Assembly: GCF_002001085.1 (NCBI RefSeq)
Contig: NZ_MUNU01000019.1
Location: 124,001 to 188,000 of the forward strand
DNA: 64,000 nt
Direction: 5' to 3'
Source: Rhodanobacter sp. B05
GTDB lineage: Bacteria; Pseudomonadota; Gammaproteobacteria; Xanthomonadales; Rhodanobacteraceae
Shown: piece after piece, positions 29,833-39,201 of the stretch
How the letters are laid out: every line of letters begins with the position of its first letter
Numbering within the stretch: the first letter of the stretch is position 1
The notes under the pieces: generated by a model
Told to the model about the DNA's origin: nothing
Database searches by the model: none
Seen by the model: the letters and a program-made list of their open reading frames with translations, nothing else
Position numbers and translations under genes: made by a program

Positions 29833-31032
29833 ATGAGCTACCCCGGTCAGTCACGCTACGCCAGCGAACTCGAGTCCATCCGCGAGCAGGGCCTGTTCAA
29901 GGCCGAGCGCATCATCACCTCGCCGCAGTCCGCCGAGATCGAGTTGGAAGGTGGTCGCAAGGTGCTGAACTTCTGCGCCAACAATTACCTCGGCCTGGCC
30001 GATCATCCCGAGGTGATCCAGGCAGCGAAGGACGCGTTGGACACGCACGGCTTCGGCATGGCCAGCGTGCGCTTCATCTGCGGCACGCAGGATTTGCACA
30101 AGCAGCTTGAAGCAAAGATCGCCGACTTCTTCGGCACCGAGGACACCATCCTCTACGCCGCCTGCTTCGATGCCAACGGCGGCCTGTTCGAGCCGTTGCT
30201 GGGCGAAGAGGACGCGGTGATTTCCGACGCGCTGAATCACGCCTCGATCATCGACGGCATCCGCCTGTGCAAGGCCAAGCGCTTCCGCTATGCCAACAGC
30301 GACATGGCCGACCTCGAGAAGCAGCTGCAGGCGGCTGATGCGGCCGGTGCACGGACCAAGCTGATCAGCACCGATGGCGCGTTCTCGATGGATGGCTTCA
30401 TCGCGAAACTCGATCAGATCACCACGCTGGCGGCGAAGTACAACGCGCTGGTACATATCGACGAATGCCACTGCACCGGCTTCCTCGGCGACACCGGCCG
30501 CGGCTCGGCCGAGGTCAACGGCGTGATGGACAAGATCGACATCTTCACCGGCACGCTGGGCAAGGCACTCGGCGGCGCACTGGGCGGCTTCACCACCGGC
30601 CGCAAGGAAGTGGTCGAGATGCTGCGCCAGCGCTCACGTCCCTACCTGTTCTCCAACTCGCTGCCGCCGCACGTGGTCGCCGCCGCGATCAAGGTGTTCA
30701 ACATGCTCGCCTCCGCTGGTGACCTGCGCGACCAGGTCAAGGAGAACACCCGCTATTTCCGTGAGCAGATGACTGCAGCCGGCTTCGACATCAAGCCAGG
30801 CGTGCATCCGATCGTGCCGGTGATGATCTATGACGCGAAGAAGGCGCAGGCGATGGCCACCGCCCTGCTCGACGAGGGCATCTACGTCACCGGCTTCTTC
30901 TACCCGGTGGTGCCGCAGGGTCAGGCACGCATCCGTACGCAGATGAGCGCGGCGCATACCCGCGCGCATCTGGATCACGCGATTGCCGCATTCACCAAGG
31001 TGGGCCGGCAACTTGGCGTAATCAGCGCCTGA
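29833..31032 (+). CDS. kbl: 2-amino-3-ketobutyrate coenzyme A ligase (glycine C-acetyltransferase)
   Basis: Kbl cleaves 2-amino-3-ketobutyrate with CoA to glycine and acetyl-CoA, completing Tdh-dependent threonine breakdown. The 399-residue PLP enzyme has the internal aldimine lysine at Lys244 in [10 protein letters not shown] and the PLP-binding Asp and His in [11 protein letters not shown]. coli has VDDSHAVGF there; the key Asp and His are kept, but the flanking residues differ (Glu-Cys and Cys-Thr). Confidence 0.96.
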   Translation: MSYPGQSRYASELESIREQGLFKAERIITSPQSAEIELEGGRKVLNFCANNYLGLADHPEVIQAAKDALDTHGFGMASVRFICGTQDLHKQLEAKIADFFGTEDTILYAACFDANGGLFEPLLGEEDAVISDALNHASIIDGIRLCKAKRFRYANSDMADLEKQLQAADAAGARTKLISTDGAFSMDGFIAKLDQITTLAAKYNALVHIDECHCTGFLGDTGRGSAEVNGVMDKIDIFTGTLGKALGGALGGFTTGRKEVVEMLRQRSRPYLFSNSLPPHVVAAAIKVFNMLASAGDLRDQVKENTRYFREQMTAAGFDIKPGVHPIVPVMIYDAKKAQAMATALLDEGIYVTGFFYPVVPQGQARIRTQMSAAHTRAHLDHAIAAFTKVGRQLGVISA

Positions 31033-31096
31033 TCACGGCTGCGCTTCCGCAGGGCGTGCGATCGCCGTCCTGCAGAATCCGCACCAATCCGGGCAA

Positions 31097-31876
31097 TCAG
31101 CGTTTGCTCTTGCGTGCATCAAGCGCCCTGACCTCGTCGGCACTCAATCGCCGCCACTGCCCTTTCGCCAGATCGCCCAGTTCCAACGTGCCGATCGCCA
31201 CCCGGATCAGGCGCAGCACGTCAAAGCCCAGTGCCGCCAGCAAACGGCGGATATGCCGGTTGCGGCCTTCATCCAGCACCACTTCCAGCCAGGCATTTTT
31301 CTCGCCGACGCGCAGCAGGCTGGCCCGGCGGGCCTTCAGCAGATCGCCACTCTCATCGACACCAGCCTGCATCGCTTCCAGCACCGACGCATCCGGCTGA
31401 CCAGCCACCTGCACGTGATAGGTCTTGTCCAGGTGCGTGACCGGATCGGTGATGCCGGCTGCCCATGTCGTATCGTTGCTGAGCAGCAGCAAGCCTTCGC
31501 TGGCCTTGTCCAGCCGACCGACCGGCCCCAGCCACGGCAATCCGGCGGCGGCCAGCGCGGTGTAGACGGTAGCGCGCCCCTGCTCATCGGCGGCACTGAC
31601 AATCAGGCCACGTGGCTTGTTGAACATCACATGCACGAGTTCGGCGGATTTCAGCGGATTGCCATCCACGGCCACCTGCTGTCGATCCAGCTGCGTCGGA
31701 TGATACGGATCGCGCACAACGCGACCGTCCAGGCTTACCCGACCGTCACGTATCCATTGTTCGGCCTGACTGCGCGAACATGCGCCCAGCTTGGACAGCA
31801 CTCTCGCCAAGCCATGTCGTGGTGCATGGGTCGCTGATGCCGCGGTACCAGTGGAACGGAAAGATTGGCGAGACAT
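31097..31876 (-). CDS. RsuA/RluB/RluE family pseudouridine synthase
   Basis: A site-specific rRNA pseudouridine synthase of 259 residues. An N-terminal S4 RNA-binding domain (LARVLSKLGACSRSQAEQWIRDG) is followed by the catalytic domain with PVGRLDKASEGLLLLSND, where the Asp of RLD is the nucleophile. The family's C-terminal GRNRHIRRLLAALGF is intact. Which rRNA position it modifies is not clear from the sequence. The start at MSRQSFRSTG is preferred; a longer frame to 31942 is non-conserved. It converges on kbl. Confidence 0.9.
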   Translation of the reverse strand: MSRQSFRSTGTAASATHAPRHGLARVLSKLGACSRSQAEQWIRDGRVSLDGRVVRDPYHPTQLDRQQVAVDGNPLKSAELVHVMFNKPRGLIVSAADEQGRATVYTALAAAGLPWLGPVGRLDKASEGLLLLSNDTTWAAGITDPVTHLDKTYHVQVAGQPDASVLEAMQAGVDESGDLLKARRASLLRVGEKNAWLEVVLDEGRNRHIRRLLAALGFDVLRLIRVAIGTLELGDLAKGQWRRLSADEVRALDARKSKR

Positions 31877-31977
31877 CCAGCTAGCGTATAGGTCGGTGAC
31901 ACGGGGCGAAAGGATCTCGTGATTGCCGCCGATAGCCGACATGGAATGAGCCGGTGGCCGTAACCCATGTAGCGACC

Positions 31978-32007
31978 AAAAAAAACCCGGCCGAAGCCGG
32001 GTTTTTT
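31978..32007 (-). terminator. Bidirectional-looking rho-independent terminator of ompA
   Basis: CCCGGC-CGAA-GCCGGG (31986-32001) is flanked by eight A on the left and six T on the right. It reads as a canonical terminator for ompA on the minus strand, with a T tract from the A run, and also works in the other direction. Confidence 0.92.
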
Positions 32008-32030
32008 CATACTGCGTGACTCAGGTTCGA

Positions 32031-33179
32031 TTACTGCTGAACCTGCAGCTCCGTGCGACGGTTCTGTGCGCGGCCTGCATCGGTCGCGTTGTCGCCGATC
32101 GGATTGCTGGAGCCATGACCGATCGGCCCTTCCAGACGGCTTGCATCGATGCCGTGCGAGGTCAGGTAGTTGTACACGATCTGTGCGCGACGCTCGGACA
32201 GCTTCTGGTTGTAGGCATCGGTGCCCTTCGAGTCGGTGTAACCGGCAACCGTCACGTGTACCTGCGGGTAACGCTGCAAGGTGTCGACGGCCTGGTTCAG
32301 CACCGAGATCGAGTCGGCAGTCGGCACGGCCAGCGACTTGGAGATGTCCGTCTCGCCAGCCTTCGGACGGTCGAACTTGAAGTTCACGCCGCGCAGATCG
32401 ATCACGACCTTCTGCGGGCAACCGTCGGGACCGACGATCGTGCCAGGAGCCGTATTCGGGCACTTGTCGTCGCAGTCATTCACGCCGTCATGGTCACTGT
32501 CCATGGTCGAGCAATCGGCCGGGGCCGGAGCCGGAGCCACGGCCGGGGCCGGGGCAGCAGCCGGAGCGCCGAAGCGCGAAATCACGCTGAAACCGAGGAA
32601 CCAGTCACCGTAACCGCTCTTGTTCGGGTAGGTCTTGTTGTCCCAGTCGTAGCGATAGCCGGCTTCCAGACGGATGTCCGCGCTGTCCGAGACGGTCTTG
32701 GACACACCGCCACCCAGTTCGGCGGCAGGAGCCCAACCGTGGTCGAACATGTTCTGATGATGGCTGCCCATCAACCCGACCAAGCCATACGGACGCCAGG
32801 CATTCCAGTCACCCGCGTAAAACCGCGCGGTGGCACCGATATTGGTGTTGGACCACGAATTCCCGCTGTGACCGCCACCGGCGGCCGGGCCGTTGTCCAT
32901 CTCACGCTTGGTGCGGTCGACGAACGCGTCAATCGACATGTTCGGATTGATGAAACGCCCGAAACCCAGCCCGTAATAGATCTGACGGCTGTTGGTATCG
33001 CGCTTGTGGTCGTTGTAGTAGGCGCCCACGGTCGGGGCGATATACCAGCGCCCGTCATAGGACGAGGTTGCCGCGCTGCTGGACGCGTCGGCGGGGGCGG
33101 CAGTGGTGTCCTGCGCATGAACGGCACCTACGCCGCCCAGGGCCAGCGCAATCAGAAAGTACAAGCCCTTACGTTTCAT
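32031..33179 (-). CDS. OmpA family outer membrane porin with thrombospondin type-3-like linker
   Basis: An outer-membrane protein of 382 residues linking the membrane to peptidoglycan. It has a Sec signal peptide (MKRKGLYFLIALALGGVGAVHA) and an N-terminal eight-strand barrel. An Ala/Pro-rich hinge leads to a short calcium-binding TSP3-like linker (MDSDHDGVNDCDDKCPN). The OmpA C-terminal domain binds peptidoglycan via VAGYTDSKGTDAYNQKLSERRA. The start at 33179 has GAGGAG nearby upstream; a frame from 33194 adds five residues and is unlikely. A strong terminator follows. Confidence 0.94.
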   Translation of the reverse strand: MKRKGLYFLIALALGGVGAVHAQDTTAAPADASSSAATSSYDGRWYIAPTVGAYYNDHKRDTNSRQIYYGLGFGRFINPNMSIDAFVDRTKREMDNGPAAGGGHSGNSWSNTNIGATARFYAGDWNAWRPYGLVGLMGSHHQNMFDHGWAPAAELGGGVSKTVSDSADIRLEAGYRYDWDNKTYPNKSGYGDWFLGFSVISRFGAPAAAPAPAVAPAPAPADCSTMDSDHDGVNDCDDKCPNTAPGTIVGPDGCPQKVVIDLRGVNFKFDRPKAGETDISKSLAVPTADSISVLNQAVDTLQRYPQVHVTVAGYTDSKGTDAYNQKLSERRAQIVYNYLTSHGIDASRLEGPIGHGSSNPIGDNATDAGRAQNRRTELQVQQ

Positions 33180-33496
33180 CAGGTGTCTCCTCAATTATTA
33201 GGTTTTCGCGTCCGTTCGACCCCAAACCGGAAGTCGCGCGTCAGAACTTTTACTCAAGTCTCTTCGAGCTTCTGCAGCCCCTGCTTGGCGTTCCTGCGGC
33301 CAGCGGCGGGCAGTGTAGCAAAAACGTTAAGCAGGTGGCTATTTAACATCTTGACAACCTGCGTTCAGTGAAACAGCGTTCAGGAAAGGATCAAGCCGGG
33401 CAGAGGCCAATACCCAGTCATCGAAGGGCCACAAGCGCCACCCCGCAACGACTCCACCCGATGCCCGACCGGTTCGATCTTCCACTTGCGTCGTCT
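33180..33496. other. 317-base intergenic region between prpD and ompA
   Basis: No gene is supported here. The ompA-proximal half is the mRNA leader (ribosome site GAGGAG about four bases before the start). The transcription start is unclear, as I could not pick a convincing -35/-10 pair. The prpD-proximal half contains no terminator I could recognise. Confidence 0.5.
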
Positions 33497-34948
33497 CTAC
33501 AGTGTGAAGAGCCCCAGAAACTGCTGCAAAGGCATCGCGTCCAGCGTGGCCGGATCGCTGGTCGCCGCCATGATCGCCCTGACCCGATGCGCCGGAAGAT
33601 GCCCGCGCATGGCCGCCTCGAATTTTTGCAGCAGGACGGGTATGCCTTCGGCGCGCCGCTTGCGGTGACCGATCGGATAATCGATCGACACCTTTTCCGT
33701 GCTGCTGCCGTCCTTGAAAAACACCTGCACCGAGTTGCCGATGTAGCGCTTGGCCGGATCGAAGTAATCGCGGGTGAACTGCGGGTTCTCGACCACCGTC
33801 ATCTTGTCGCGCAACGCGTCGATGCGCTGGTCGGCGGCGACCTCGTCGTTGTAGTCGCTGGCCACCAGCCGGCCGAAGATCAGCGGCACGGCCACCATGT
33901 ACTGGATGCAATGGTCGCGGTCGGCATAGTTCGCCAGCGGCCCGGTCTTGTCGATGATGCGGCAACCTGCTTCCTGGGTCTCGATCACGATCTTCTCGAC
34001 CTGGTCGAGCTTGCCTGCCACCTCGCCATGCAACTTCATCGCGCACTCGACCGCGGTCTGCGCATGGAATTCGGCCGGGAAGCTGATCTTGAACAGCACG
34101 TTCTCCATCACGTAGCTGCCGAACGGACGCTCGAACTCGAACGGCTTGCCACCGAAGGCAACGTCGTAGAAGCCCCAGGTCTTCGCGCTCAGAGCGGACG
34201 GATAGCCGACCACCCCCCGATAGACCGCATTGATCGCATGAGTCACCGCTCGGCGACAGGCATCACCGGCTGCCCAGCTCTTGCGCGGGCCGGTGTTCGG
34301 CGCGTGGCGGTAAGTACGCAGCGCACCGTTGTCGATCCAGCTGTGCGACACGGCGGTGGTGATCTGCTCCTTGTCGCCACCGAGCATCGCGGTCGCCACG
34401 GCCGTCGAGGCCAGGCGCACCAGAATCACGTGATCCTGGCCGACCCGATTGAAGCTATTCAGCAAGGCGTAGCAACCCTGGATCTCGTGCGCCTTGATCG
34501 CATAGCCCAGCACGTCGCGCACGGTCAGTGGCTGGCCACCTTCGCGTTCGGCCTTGCGGCTGAGGTAATCGCCGACCGCCAAAATGCTGCCGAGGTTATC
34601 CGACGGATGCCCCCACTCGGCGGCCAGCCAGGTGTCGTTGAAATCCAGCCAGCGGATCTGCGTACCGATCGCGAACGCCGCCTGCGCCGGGTCCAGCTCA
34701 TGGCTGGTACCCGGTACGCGCGCGCCGCCCGGCAACGTGGCGCCAGGCACCAGCGGACCGAGGTGCTTCACGCACTCTGGAAACTTCATCGCCAGCATCG
34801 CCGTACCCAGCGAATCGAGCAGCATGTAGCGCGCGGTGTCGTACGCCTCCTTCGAATCGATCTTGTAGTCGGCCACGTAGTTGGCGATGTCTACCAGCGG
34901 CTGGTCGGGATCGGGGCGGACGGCGGAACGGATGTCATGCGCACTCAT
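33497..34948 (-). CDS. prpD: 2-methylcitrate dehydratase PrpD
   Basis: PrpD dehydrates 2-methylcitrate to 2-methyl-cis-aconitate in the methylcitrate cycle of propionate catabolism. The start MSAHDIRSAVRPDPD gives 483 residues, the same as E. coli PrpD; a longer frame to 35044 is not family-like. The MmgE/PrpD fold features WLDFNDTWLAAEWGHPSDNLG and the segment AVTHAINAV. It is on the same strand as prpB and prpC but is separated from them by terC and gene remnants read the other way. Confidence 0.96.
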   Translation of the reverse strand: MSAHDIRSAVRPDPDQPLVDIANYVADYKIDSKEAYDTARYMLLDSLGTAMLAMKFPECVKHLGPLVPGATLPGGARVPGTSHELDPAQAAFAIGTQIRWLDFNDTWLAAEWGHPSDNLGSILAVGDYLSRKAEREGGQPLTVRDVLGYAIKAHEIQGCYALLNSFNRVGQDHVILVRLASTAVATAMLGGDKEQITTAVSHSWIDNGALRTYRHAPNTGPRKSWAAGDACRRAVTHAINAVYRGVVGYPSALSAKTWGFYDVAFGGKPFEFERPFGSYVMENVLFKISFPAEFHAQTAVECAMKLHGEVAGKLDQVEKIVIETQEAGCRIIDKTGPLANYADRDHCIQYMVAVPLIFGRLVASDYNDEVAADQRIDALRDKMTVVENPQFTRDYFDPAKRYIGNSVQVFFKDGSSTEKVSIDYPIGHRKRRAEGIPVLLQKFEAAMRGHLPAHRVRAIMAATSDPATLDAMPLQQFLGLFTL

Positions 34949-35035
34949 GAGGGATCTCGCGGCAGGGGAAACCGTCATTTTAGCTGACTGGCGCGCGTCA
35001 AGTGTCTTGACCCCAGGGCAGATGCCCCGCAACAA

Positions 35036-35168
35036 TCGCCGCATACCCCAAAAGGGAGTAGTTCCCGCGGCAGGCCCGAGTCTGCCCCGGTGCCGTGATC
35101 GTCAGCACGGGCGACGCCTCGCCCCGGTCACGACGGCAGCCTTGCTGCGAGCGAGACTTTTGCGGTGG
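35036..35168 (+). ncRNA. yybP-ykoY (manganese) riboswitch upstream of terC
   Basis: The region contains the two conserved Mn2+-binding loops of this class: AAAGGGAGTAG near 35050-35060 and GCGAGACTTTTGC at 35151-35163, closely similar to the E. coli alx element. They are enclosed by a P1 stem, CGCCGCA (about 35037-35043) paired with TGCGGTG (35161-35167, one G-U). It lies immediately before a TerC-family gene, the typical target of this riboswitch. The expression platform probably lies between 35168 and the start at 35225 and may sequester the ribosome site. Confidence 0.85.
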
Positions 35169-35224
35169 CCACGGGCCGCGCGCGTCCGTGATCACTGCAT
35201 TGTCTGACGCGCAAGGTGGCCCGC

Positions 35225-35905
35225 ATGGATTTCCTCAACTCCGACGTTCTTTCCGGCCTGCTGGCCATCATCCTGCTTGACCTGGTGCTGGCCGGCGACA
35301 ACGCCATTGTCATTGCGCTGGCGGCGAGCCGCCTGCCCAGGGAGTTGCAGACCAGAGCCGTGTTCTGGGGCACCTTCGGCGCCATTGCGGTGCGTTTCCT
35401 GCTTACCGCCATCGTGGTGTATCTGTTCAAACTGCCCGGATTGCTGCTGGCGGGCGGCCTGCTGTTGCTGCCGATCGCCTGGAATCTGCTGCGCCATCGA
35501 GCCAATGACGATCCGAAGATCCACGCCGCCCATACCTTCTGGCAGGCCTTGCGCACGATCATCCTGGCCGATGCCCTGATGGGGCTGGACAATGTACTGG
35601 CCATTGCCGGCGCCTCGAAAGGCCACCTGGGCCTGGTGATCACCGGCTTGCTGATCACGGTGCCGCTGGTGGTCTGGGGATCCACCCTGATTCTGAAGTT
35701 GATCGAACGGTTTCCGATCATCGTCTACATCGGCGCCGCGGCCATTGCCTGGACATCCGCGCGAATGATCTCCAGCGACCGTCTGGTCGACCCGTGGTTC
35801 GACAGCCACGGGTGGGCAGTCTGGACGCTGGATGCGGTGCTGGTGATCGGGATCTGCGGGCTGGCCTGGTGGGCGGAACATCGCGCTCGTACGGCATCGG
35901 AGTGA
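35225..35905 (+). CDS. TerC family integral membrane protein (manganese exporter-like)
   Basis: An integral membrane protein of 226 residues with about seven transmembrane segments. The family signatures LLDLVLAGDNAIVIALAA and LADALMGLDNVLAIAGA each hold a conserved Asp, thought to bind cation in this family (Alx and MeeF-type members export manganese). The ATG at 35225 has AAGG seven bases upstream; a GTG at 35216 is possible. The riboswitch in its leader implies Mn2+ control. It sits opposite to, and within, the split prp cluster. Its stop overlaps the start of the HTH remnant. Confidence 0.92.
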   Translation: MDFLNSDVLSGLLAIILLDLVLAGDNAIVIALAASRLPRELQTRAVFWGTFGAIAVRFLLTAIVVYLFKLPGLLLAGGLLLLPIAWNLLRHRANDDPKIHAAHTFWQALRTIILADALMGLDNVLAIAGASKGHLGLVITGLLITVPLVVWGSTLILKLIERFPIIVYIGAAAIAWTSARMISSDRLVDPWFDSHGWAVWTLDAVLVIGICGLAWWAEHRARTASE

Positions 35906-36072
35906 GACTAGCGGCCCGCGTCGGCATCACCGAAGCCAATCTCTCGCAACTCAAGCAGGGGTGCGTGAAAGGCGTGCGCTTCCAGACGCTCGAAGCGATC
36001 TGCGCGGTGTTGGACTGCCAGCCCGGCGACCTGCTGGAATACCGGCCCGATGGCACCCTTCCCACAAGGTGA
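35902..36072 (+). pseudogene. Truncated Cro/C1-type (YozG-like) helix-turn-helix regulator
   Basis: After the terC stop a frame reads LAARVGITEANLSQLKQGC, then VKGVRFQTLEAICAVLDC and QPGDLLEYRPD. This is the C-terminal three-quarters of a small XRE-family repressor that normally starts about 15-20 residues earlier, with its first helix. That part is missing: upstream DNA is the 3' end of terC in another frame. A GTG at 35902 overlapping the terC TGA could still make a 56-residue product, but it would lack the normal N-terminus. Best read as a remnant. Confidence 0.7.
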
Positions 36073-36090
36073 TCGTTGCCTCTTCTCCGT

Positions 36091-36264
36091 TCCACCAGAG
36101 ACCGCGGCCGGTTCACCGGCACGCGCTCCAGCGCCGACTTGTACCTGTGCATGATACTTCTCTGGACTTCCGGCAAGGACGGCCTTGACCGCCTGACGGC
36201 GTTTTCCGCGCGCATGCGCAAGGACACCGGAGTCATGGCCGCAATTCAGGCCGAAAGGCCCTGA
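36091..36264 (+). pseudogene. C-terminal remnant resembling a glutathione S-transferase
   Basis: The frame reads GRFTGTRSSADLYLCMILLW, a segment, then DRLTAFSARMRKDTGVMAAI and QAERP before the stop. This resembles the last ~55 residues of a GST C-terminal helical domain (the family's FT-G-x-x-S-x-AD-x-Y-L pattern and the closing arm). No thioredoxin-fold N-terminal half lies upstream. It directly follows the HTH remnant and looks like debris of an accessory gene. The GST assignment is by eye only. Confidence 0.5.
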
Positions 36265-36282
36265 AGCAGCCCTCACGCATAC

Positions 36283-36312
36283 CGAAGAGAGGGCACTACG
36301 ACTCCCTCTTCG
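36283..36312. terminator. Imperfect hairpin between the remnants and prpC
   Basis: CGAAGAG(AG)GG pairs with CCCTCTTCG across a loop of about ten bases. It lies between convergent transcription units, but there is no strong T run. Confidence 0.35.
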
Positions 36313-36326
36313 TTCTCGCAAGGCGC

Positions 36327-37478
36327 TCAGCGCTTGTCGATCGGCACGTAGGCGAGGTCTTCCGGGCCCGTGTAGTTCGCACTCGGGCGGATGATCTTGC
36401 CGTCCTCGCGCTGCTCGATCACGTGCGCGCTCCAGCCGGAGGTGCGTGCGATCACGAACAGCGGCGTGAACATCGCGGTGGGCACGCCCATCATGTGATA
36501 CGTGCTGGCGGAGAACCAGTCGAGGTTGGGAAACATCTTCTTCACCTCGCCCATCACTTTCTCGATTCGTTCGGATACCTCGAACAGCGTCGGGTTGCCG
36601 CCGTCAGTACACAGCTTGCGCGAGATCTCCTTGATGATCTCGTTGCGTGGATCGGACACGGTGTAGACCGGGTGGCCGAAGCCGATGATGATTTCCTTGC
36701 GCTCGACGCGGGCACGGATATCAGCCTCGGCGTCGTTCGCGCTGCGGTAGCGCGAGATGATCTCCATCGCCACTTCGTTCGCGCCGCCGTGCTTCGGCCC
36801 GCGCAGCGCGCCGATCGCGCCGGTGAGCGCCGAATACATGTCCGAACCGGTACCGGCGATGACGCGGGCGGCAAAGGTGGAAGCATTGAATTCGTGCTCG
36901 GCGTACAGCACCAGCGACTTGTCCAGCGCCTGCGCATGCAGTTCGCTCGGCTTCCTGCCGTGCAGCAGGTGCAGGAAGTGCGCGGCGATCGAGTCGTCGT
37001 CGGTCTCTGTCTCGATGCGCTTGCCGTTGTGGCTGAAGTGGTACCAGTACAGCAGCATGGAACCGAAGCTGGCCATCAGGCGGTCGGCGATCTCGCGCGC
37101 ACCGGTGACGTTGTGGTCGTCCTTCTCCGGCAGCACGGTGCCAAGCACCGAGCAGCCGGTGCGCAGCACGTCCATCGGGTGGGTGGCGGCGGGCAGCAGT
37201 TCCAGCGCGGCCTTGACCGGCGCCGGCAGACCACGCAGGCGCTTCAGACGCGAGCGGTAATTGTTGAGCTCGGTCCAGGTCGGCAGCACGCCGTGCACCA
37301 GCAAATAGGCAACTTCCTCGAAGCAACCCCTGGCGGCCAGGTCGTGGATGTCGTAGCCGCGGTAATGCAGGTCGTTGCCGCTGCGGCCGACCGTGCACAG
37401 CGCGGTGTTGCCCGCCGCCACGCCGGACAGGGCGACGGATTTCTTGGGCTTGGGTAGGGTTTGCGCGGTTTCGCTCAT
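36327..37478 (-). CDS. prpC: 2-methylcitrate synthase PrpC
   Basis: PrpC condenses propionyl-CoA with oxaloacetate. The 383-residue citrate-synthase-fold protein has the short N-terminus typical of PrpC, the active-site histidines in [11 protein letters not shown] and KHGGANE, and the catalytic Asp in the C-terminal part. [13 protein letters not shown] is present. The start at [13 protein letters not shown] is family-like; a longer frame to 37745 is not. It lies downstream of prpB and a small membrane protein on the same strand. Confidence 0.95.
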   Translation of the reverse strand: MSETAQTLPKPKKSVALSGVAAGNTALCTVGRSGNDLHYRGYDIHDLAARGCFEEVAYLLVHGVLPTWTELNNYRSRLKRLRGLPAPVKAALELLPAATHPMDVLRTGCSVLGTVLPEKDDHNVTGAREIADRLMASFGSMLLYWYHFSHNGKRIETETDDDSIAAHFLHLLHGRKPSELHAQALDKSLVLYAEHEFNASTFAARVIAGTGSDMYSALTGAIGALRGPKHGGANEVAMEIISRYRSANDAEADIRARVERKEIIIGFGHPVYTVSDPRNEIIKEISRKLCTDGGNPTLFEVSERIEKVMGEVKKMFPNLDWFSASTYHMMGVPTAMFTPLFVIARTSGWSAHVIEQREDGKIIRPSANYTGPEDLAYVPIDKR

Positions 37479-37554
37479 GGCTGGAAGCCTCTCATCGGTG
37501 AAATTCTGTTCGCGCGGCCGCACCCTGACAGTCACGGGATGCAGTGATGGTCCA

Positions 37555-38139
37555 TCAATTGTTGAAAACCTGGTTTTGCGGCAACCGTGGACACTGGGCA
37601 ACGGGCTTGACCAGTGGCGCTGATCCCTTGTCGCCGATCGGATGGCGGTCGCTGTAAGTCCAACACTCATCCAGAGTCGAGCAGAAACAGATATCCATCG
37701 TGACGCGGTCTCGCGCCGCGGCACGAAAACTCTGCCATCGATCATTCTCGGGAAACCGGATGGCCCGCAACTGCTCGCCGGGACTCAACACGCCCGGATT
37801 GAGCGTGGATTCAATGTTGTGGCGCGGCGGCAATCCCAGCGCAGCGAGCACGTGAGCCCAGTCGATCTGCGGCTTGTCGTCGACTCTCATCTGCACGCTG
37901 CGCACGATCGCCGGACCGACGCCCTTGTTGTACACGATCAAGGATTGATCCAGATCGTTGTTGCCCACAATCAGGTACGGCCACACCTGCGCACGCACCT
38001 GTTGACGCTGGATATAGGCCGTGTAGCCGGACACGCCCAACGCCAGCAGGCCGATCAGCGCCGCCATGATCGCGGCGACGCCGTCCCAGTGGTTCGCTGA
38101 CCGCACAGTATCAGGCGAGCGATGCCCGGTTTCGTCCAT
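37555..38139 (-). CDS. Uncharacterised single-pass membrane protein between prpB and prpC
   Basis: A 194-residue protein that I do not recognise. It has a short polar N-terminus, one transmembrane helix ([20 protein letters not shown]) and a ~150-residue soluble part with a conserved-looking segment [19 protein letters not shown] and a few cysteines ([11 protein letters not shown]). I chose the ATG at 38139, five bases after the prpB stop and with GGAA just upstream; 38163 would overlap prpB. It fills the gap between prpB and prpC and is probably co-transcribed. There is no evidence of a role in propionate use. Confidence 0.7.
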   Translation of the reverse strand: MDETGHRSPDTVRSANHWDGVAAIMAALIGLLALGVSGYTAYIQRQQVRAQVWPYLIVGNNDLDQSLIVYNKGVGPAIVRSVQMRVDDKPQIDWAHVLAALGLPPRHNIESTLNPGVLSPGEQLRAIRFPENDRWQSFRAAARDRVTMDICFCSTLDECWTYSDRHPIGDKGSAPLVKPVAQCPRLPQNQVFNN

Positions 38140-38143
38140 CGAT

Positions 38144-39037
38144 TCAGCTTCCGGATTTTTCATCGGCGAACAGCGCGTCGAGCTTGTCCTCGTAGGCGTG
38201 GTAGCCGAGGAAATCGTACAGCTCCTCGCGAGTCTGCAAGGTATCGACGATGTTCTTCTGGGTGCCTTCGCGGCGCACTGCCTCGTAGAAGTTCAGCGCG
38301 GCCTTGTTCATCGCGCGATAGGCACCGCAGCAGTACAGCGCGATGTCCACGCCGGCCTCGCGCAATTCGTCGGTGGTGAAGAACGGGGTGGAACCGAACT
38401 CGGTGAGGTTGGCCAGGATCGGCACCTTCACCGCGGCCTTGAACTTGCGGTAATCCGCCAGCGTCTTCATCGCCTCGGGGAAGATCATGTCGGCACCGGC
38501 CTCGACGTAGGCGCAGGCGCGCTCGATCGCCGCGTCGATGCCTTCCACGGCGGCCGCGTCGGTGCGCGCCATGATCACGAAGCCGGCGCCGGTACGCGCA
38601 TCCACCGCCGCTTTCACGCGGTCGACCATCTCCTCCTTCGACACCACTTCCTTGCCCGGGCGGTGCCCGCAGCGCTTCTGGCCGACCTGATCCTCCATGT
38701 GCACGGCGGCCACGCCGATGCGTTCGAAGTTGCGGATGGTGCGTGCGATGTTGAAGGCGCCACCCCAGCCGGTGTCGATGTCGACCAGCAGCGGCAATTG
38801 CGTGGCCTCGACGATGCGGCGCGCATCGGTAAGCACGTCCTCCATCGTGCTGATGCCCAGGTCCGGCACGCCCAGCGAGTTGGCGGCCACGCCGCCGCCG
38901 GACAGGTACAGCGCCTTGTAGCCGACGCGTTTGGCCATCATGCCGGCATAGGCAGTGATCGCGCCCATGATCTGCAACGGCTGCTCGGCGGCAAGCTCCG
39001 CGCGGAAACGTGCGCCCGGGGATGCTGGCTGTGTCAT
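38144..39037 (-). CDS. prpB: 2-methylisocitrate lyase PrpB
   Basis: PrpB cleaves 2-methylisocitrate to pyruvate and succinate. The 297-residue isocitrate-lyase-superfamily protein has the catalytic KRCGH at residues 121-125 (Cys123). Mg2+-binding DIDTGWGG and the substrate region [12 protein letters not shown] are also present. It is the first prp gene in the direction of transcription; no PrpR-type sigma-54 regulator, AcnD or PrpF is in the window, so PrpD is likely the dehydratase used. Confidence 0.96.
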   Translation of the reverse strand: MTQPASPGARFRAELAAEQPLQIMGAITAYAGMMAKRVGYKALYLSGGGVAANSLGVPDLGISTMEDVLTDARRIVEATQLPLLVDIDTGWGGAFNIARTIRNFERIGVAAVHMEDQVGQKRCGHRPGKEVVSKEEMVDRVKAAVDARTGAGFVIMARTDAAAVEGIDAAIERACAYVEAGADMIFPEAMKTLADYRKFKAAVKVPILANLTEFGSTPFFTTDELREAGVDIALYCCGAYRAMNKAALNFYEAVRREGTQKNIVDTLQTREELYDFLGYHAYEDKLDALFADEKSGS

Positions 39038-39201
39038 GTCGCCTCCGTCAAAGCGTCTATTTTAGCCTAGGTCGGCCCGCTGCCGGGATTGGACCTTTCG
39101 GCACCTGTGCCGCGGCCGCAAAAGCGCATCCCGACGGGCTCCATGGCAACCCGAAAACACTTGCGTGACGAATCCGCCGCAGCCCCGTACATTCAACCCC
39201 C

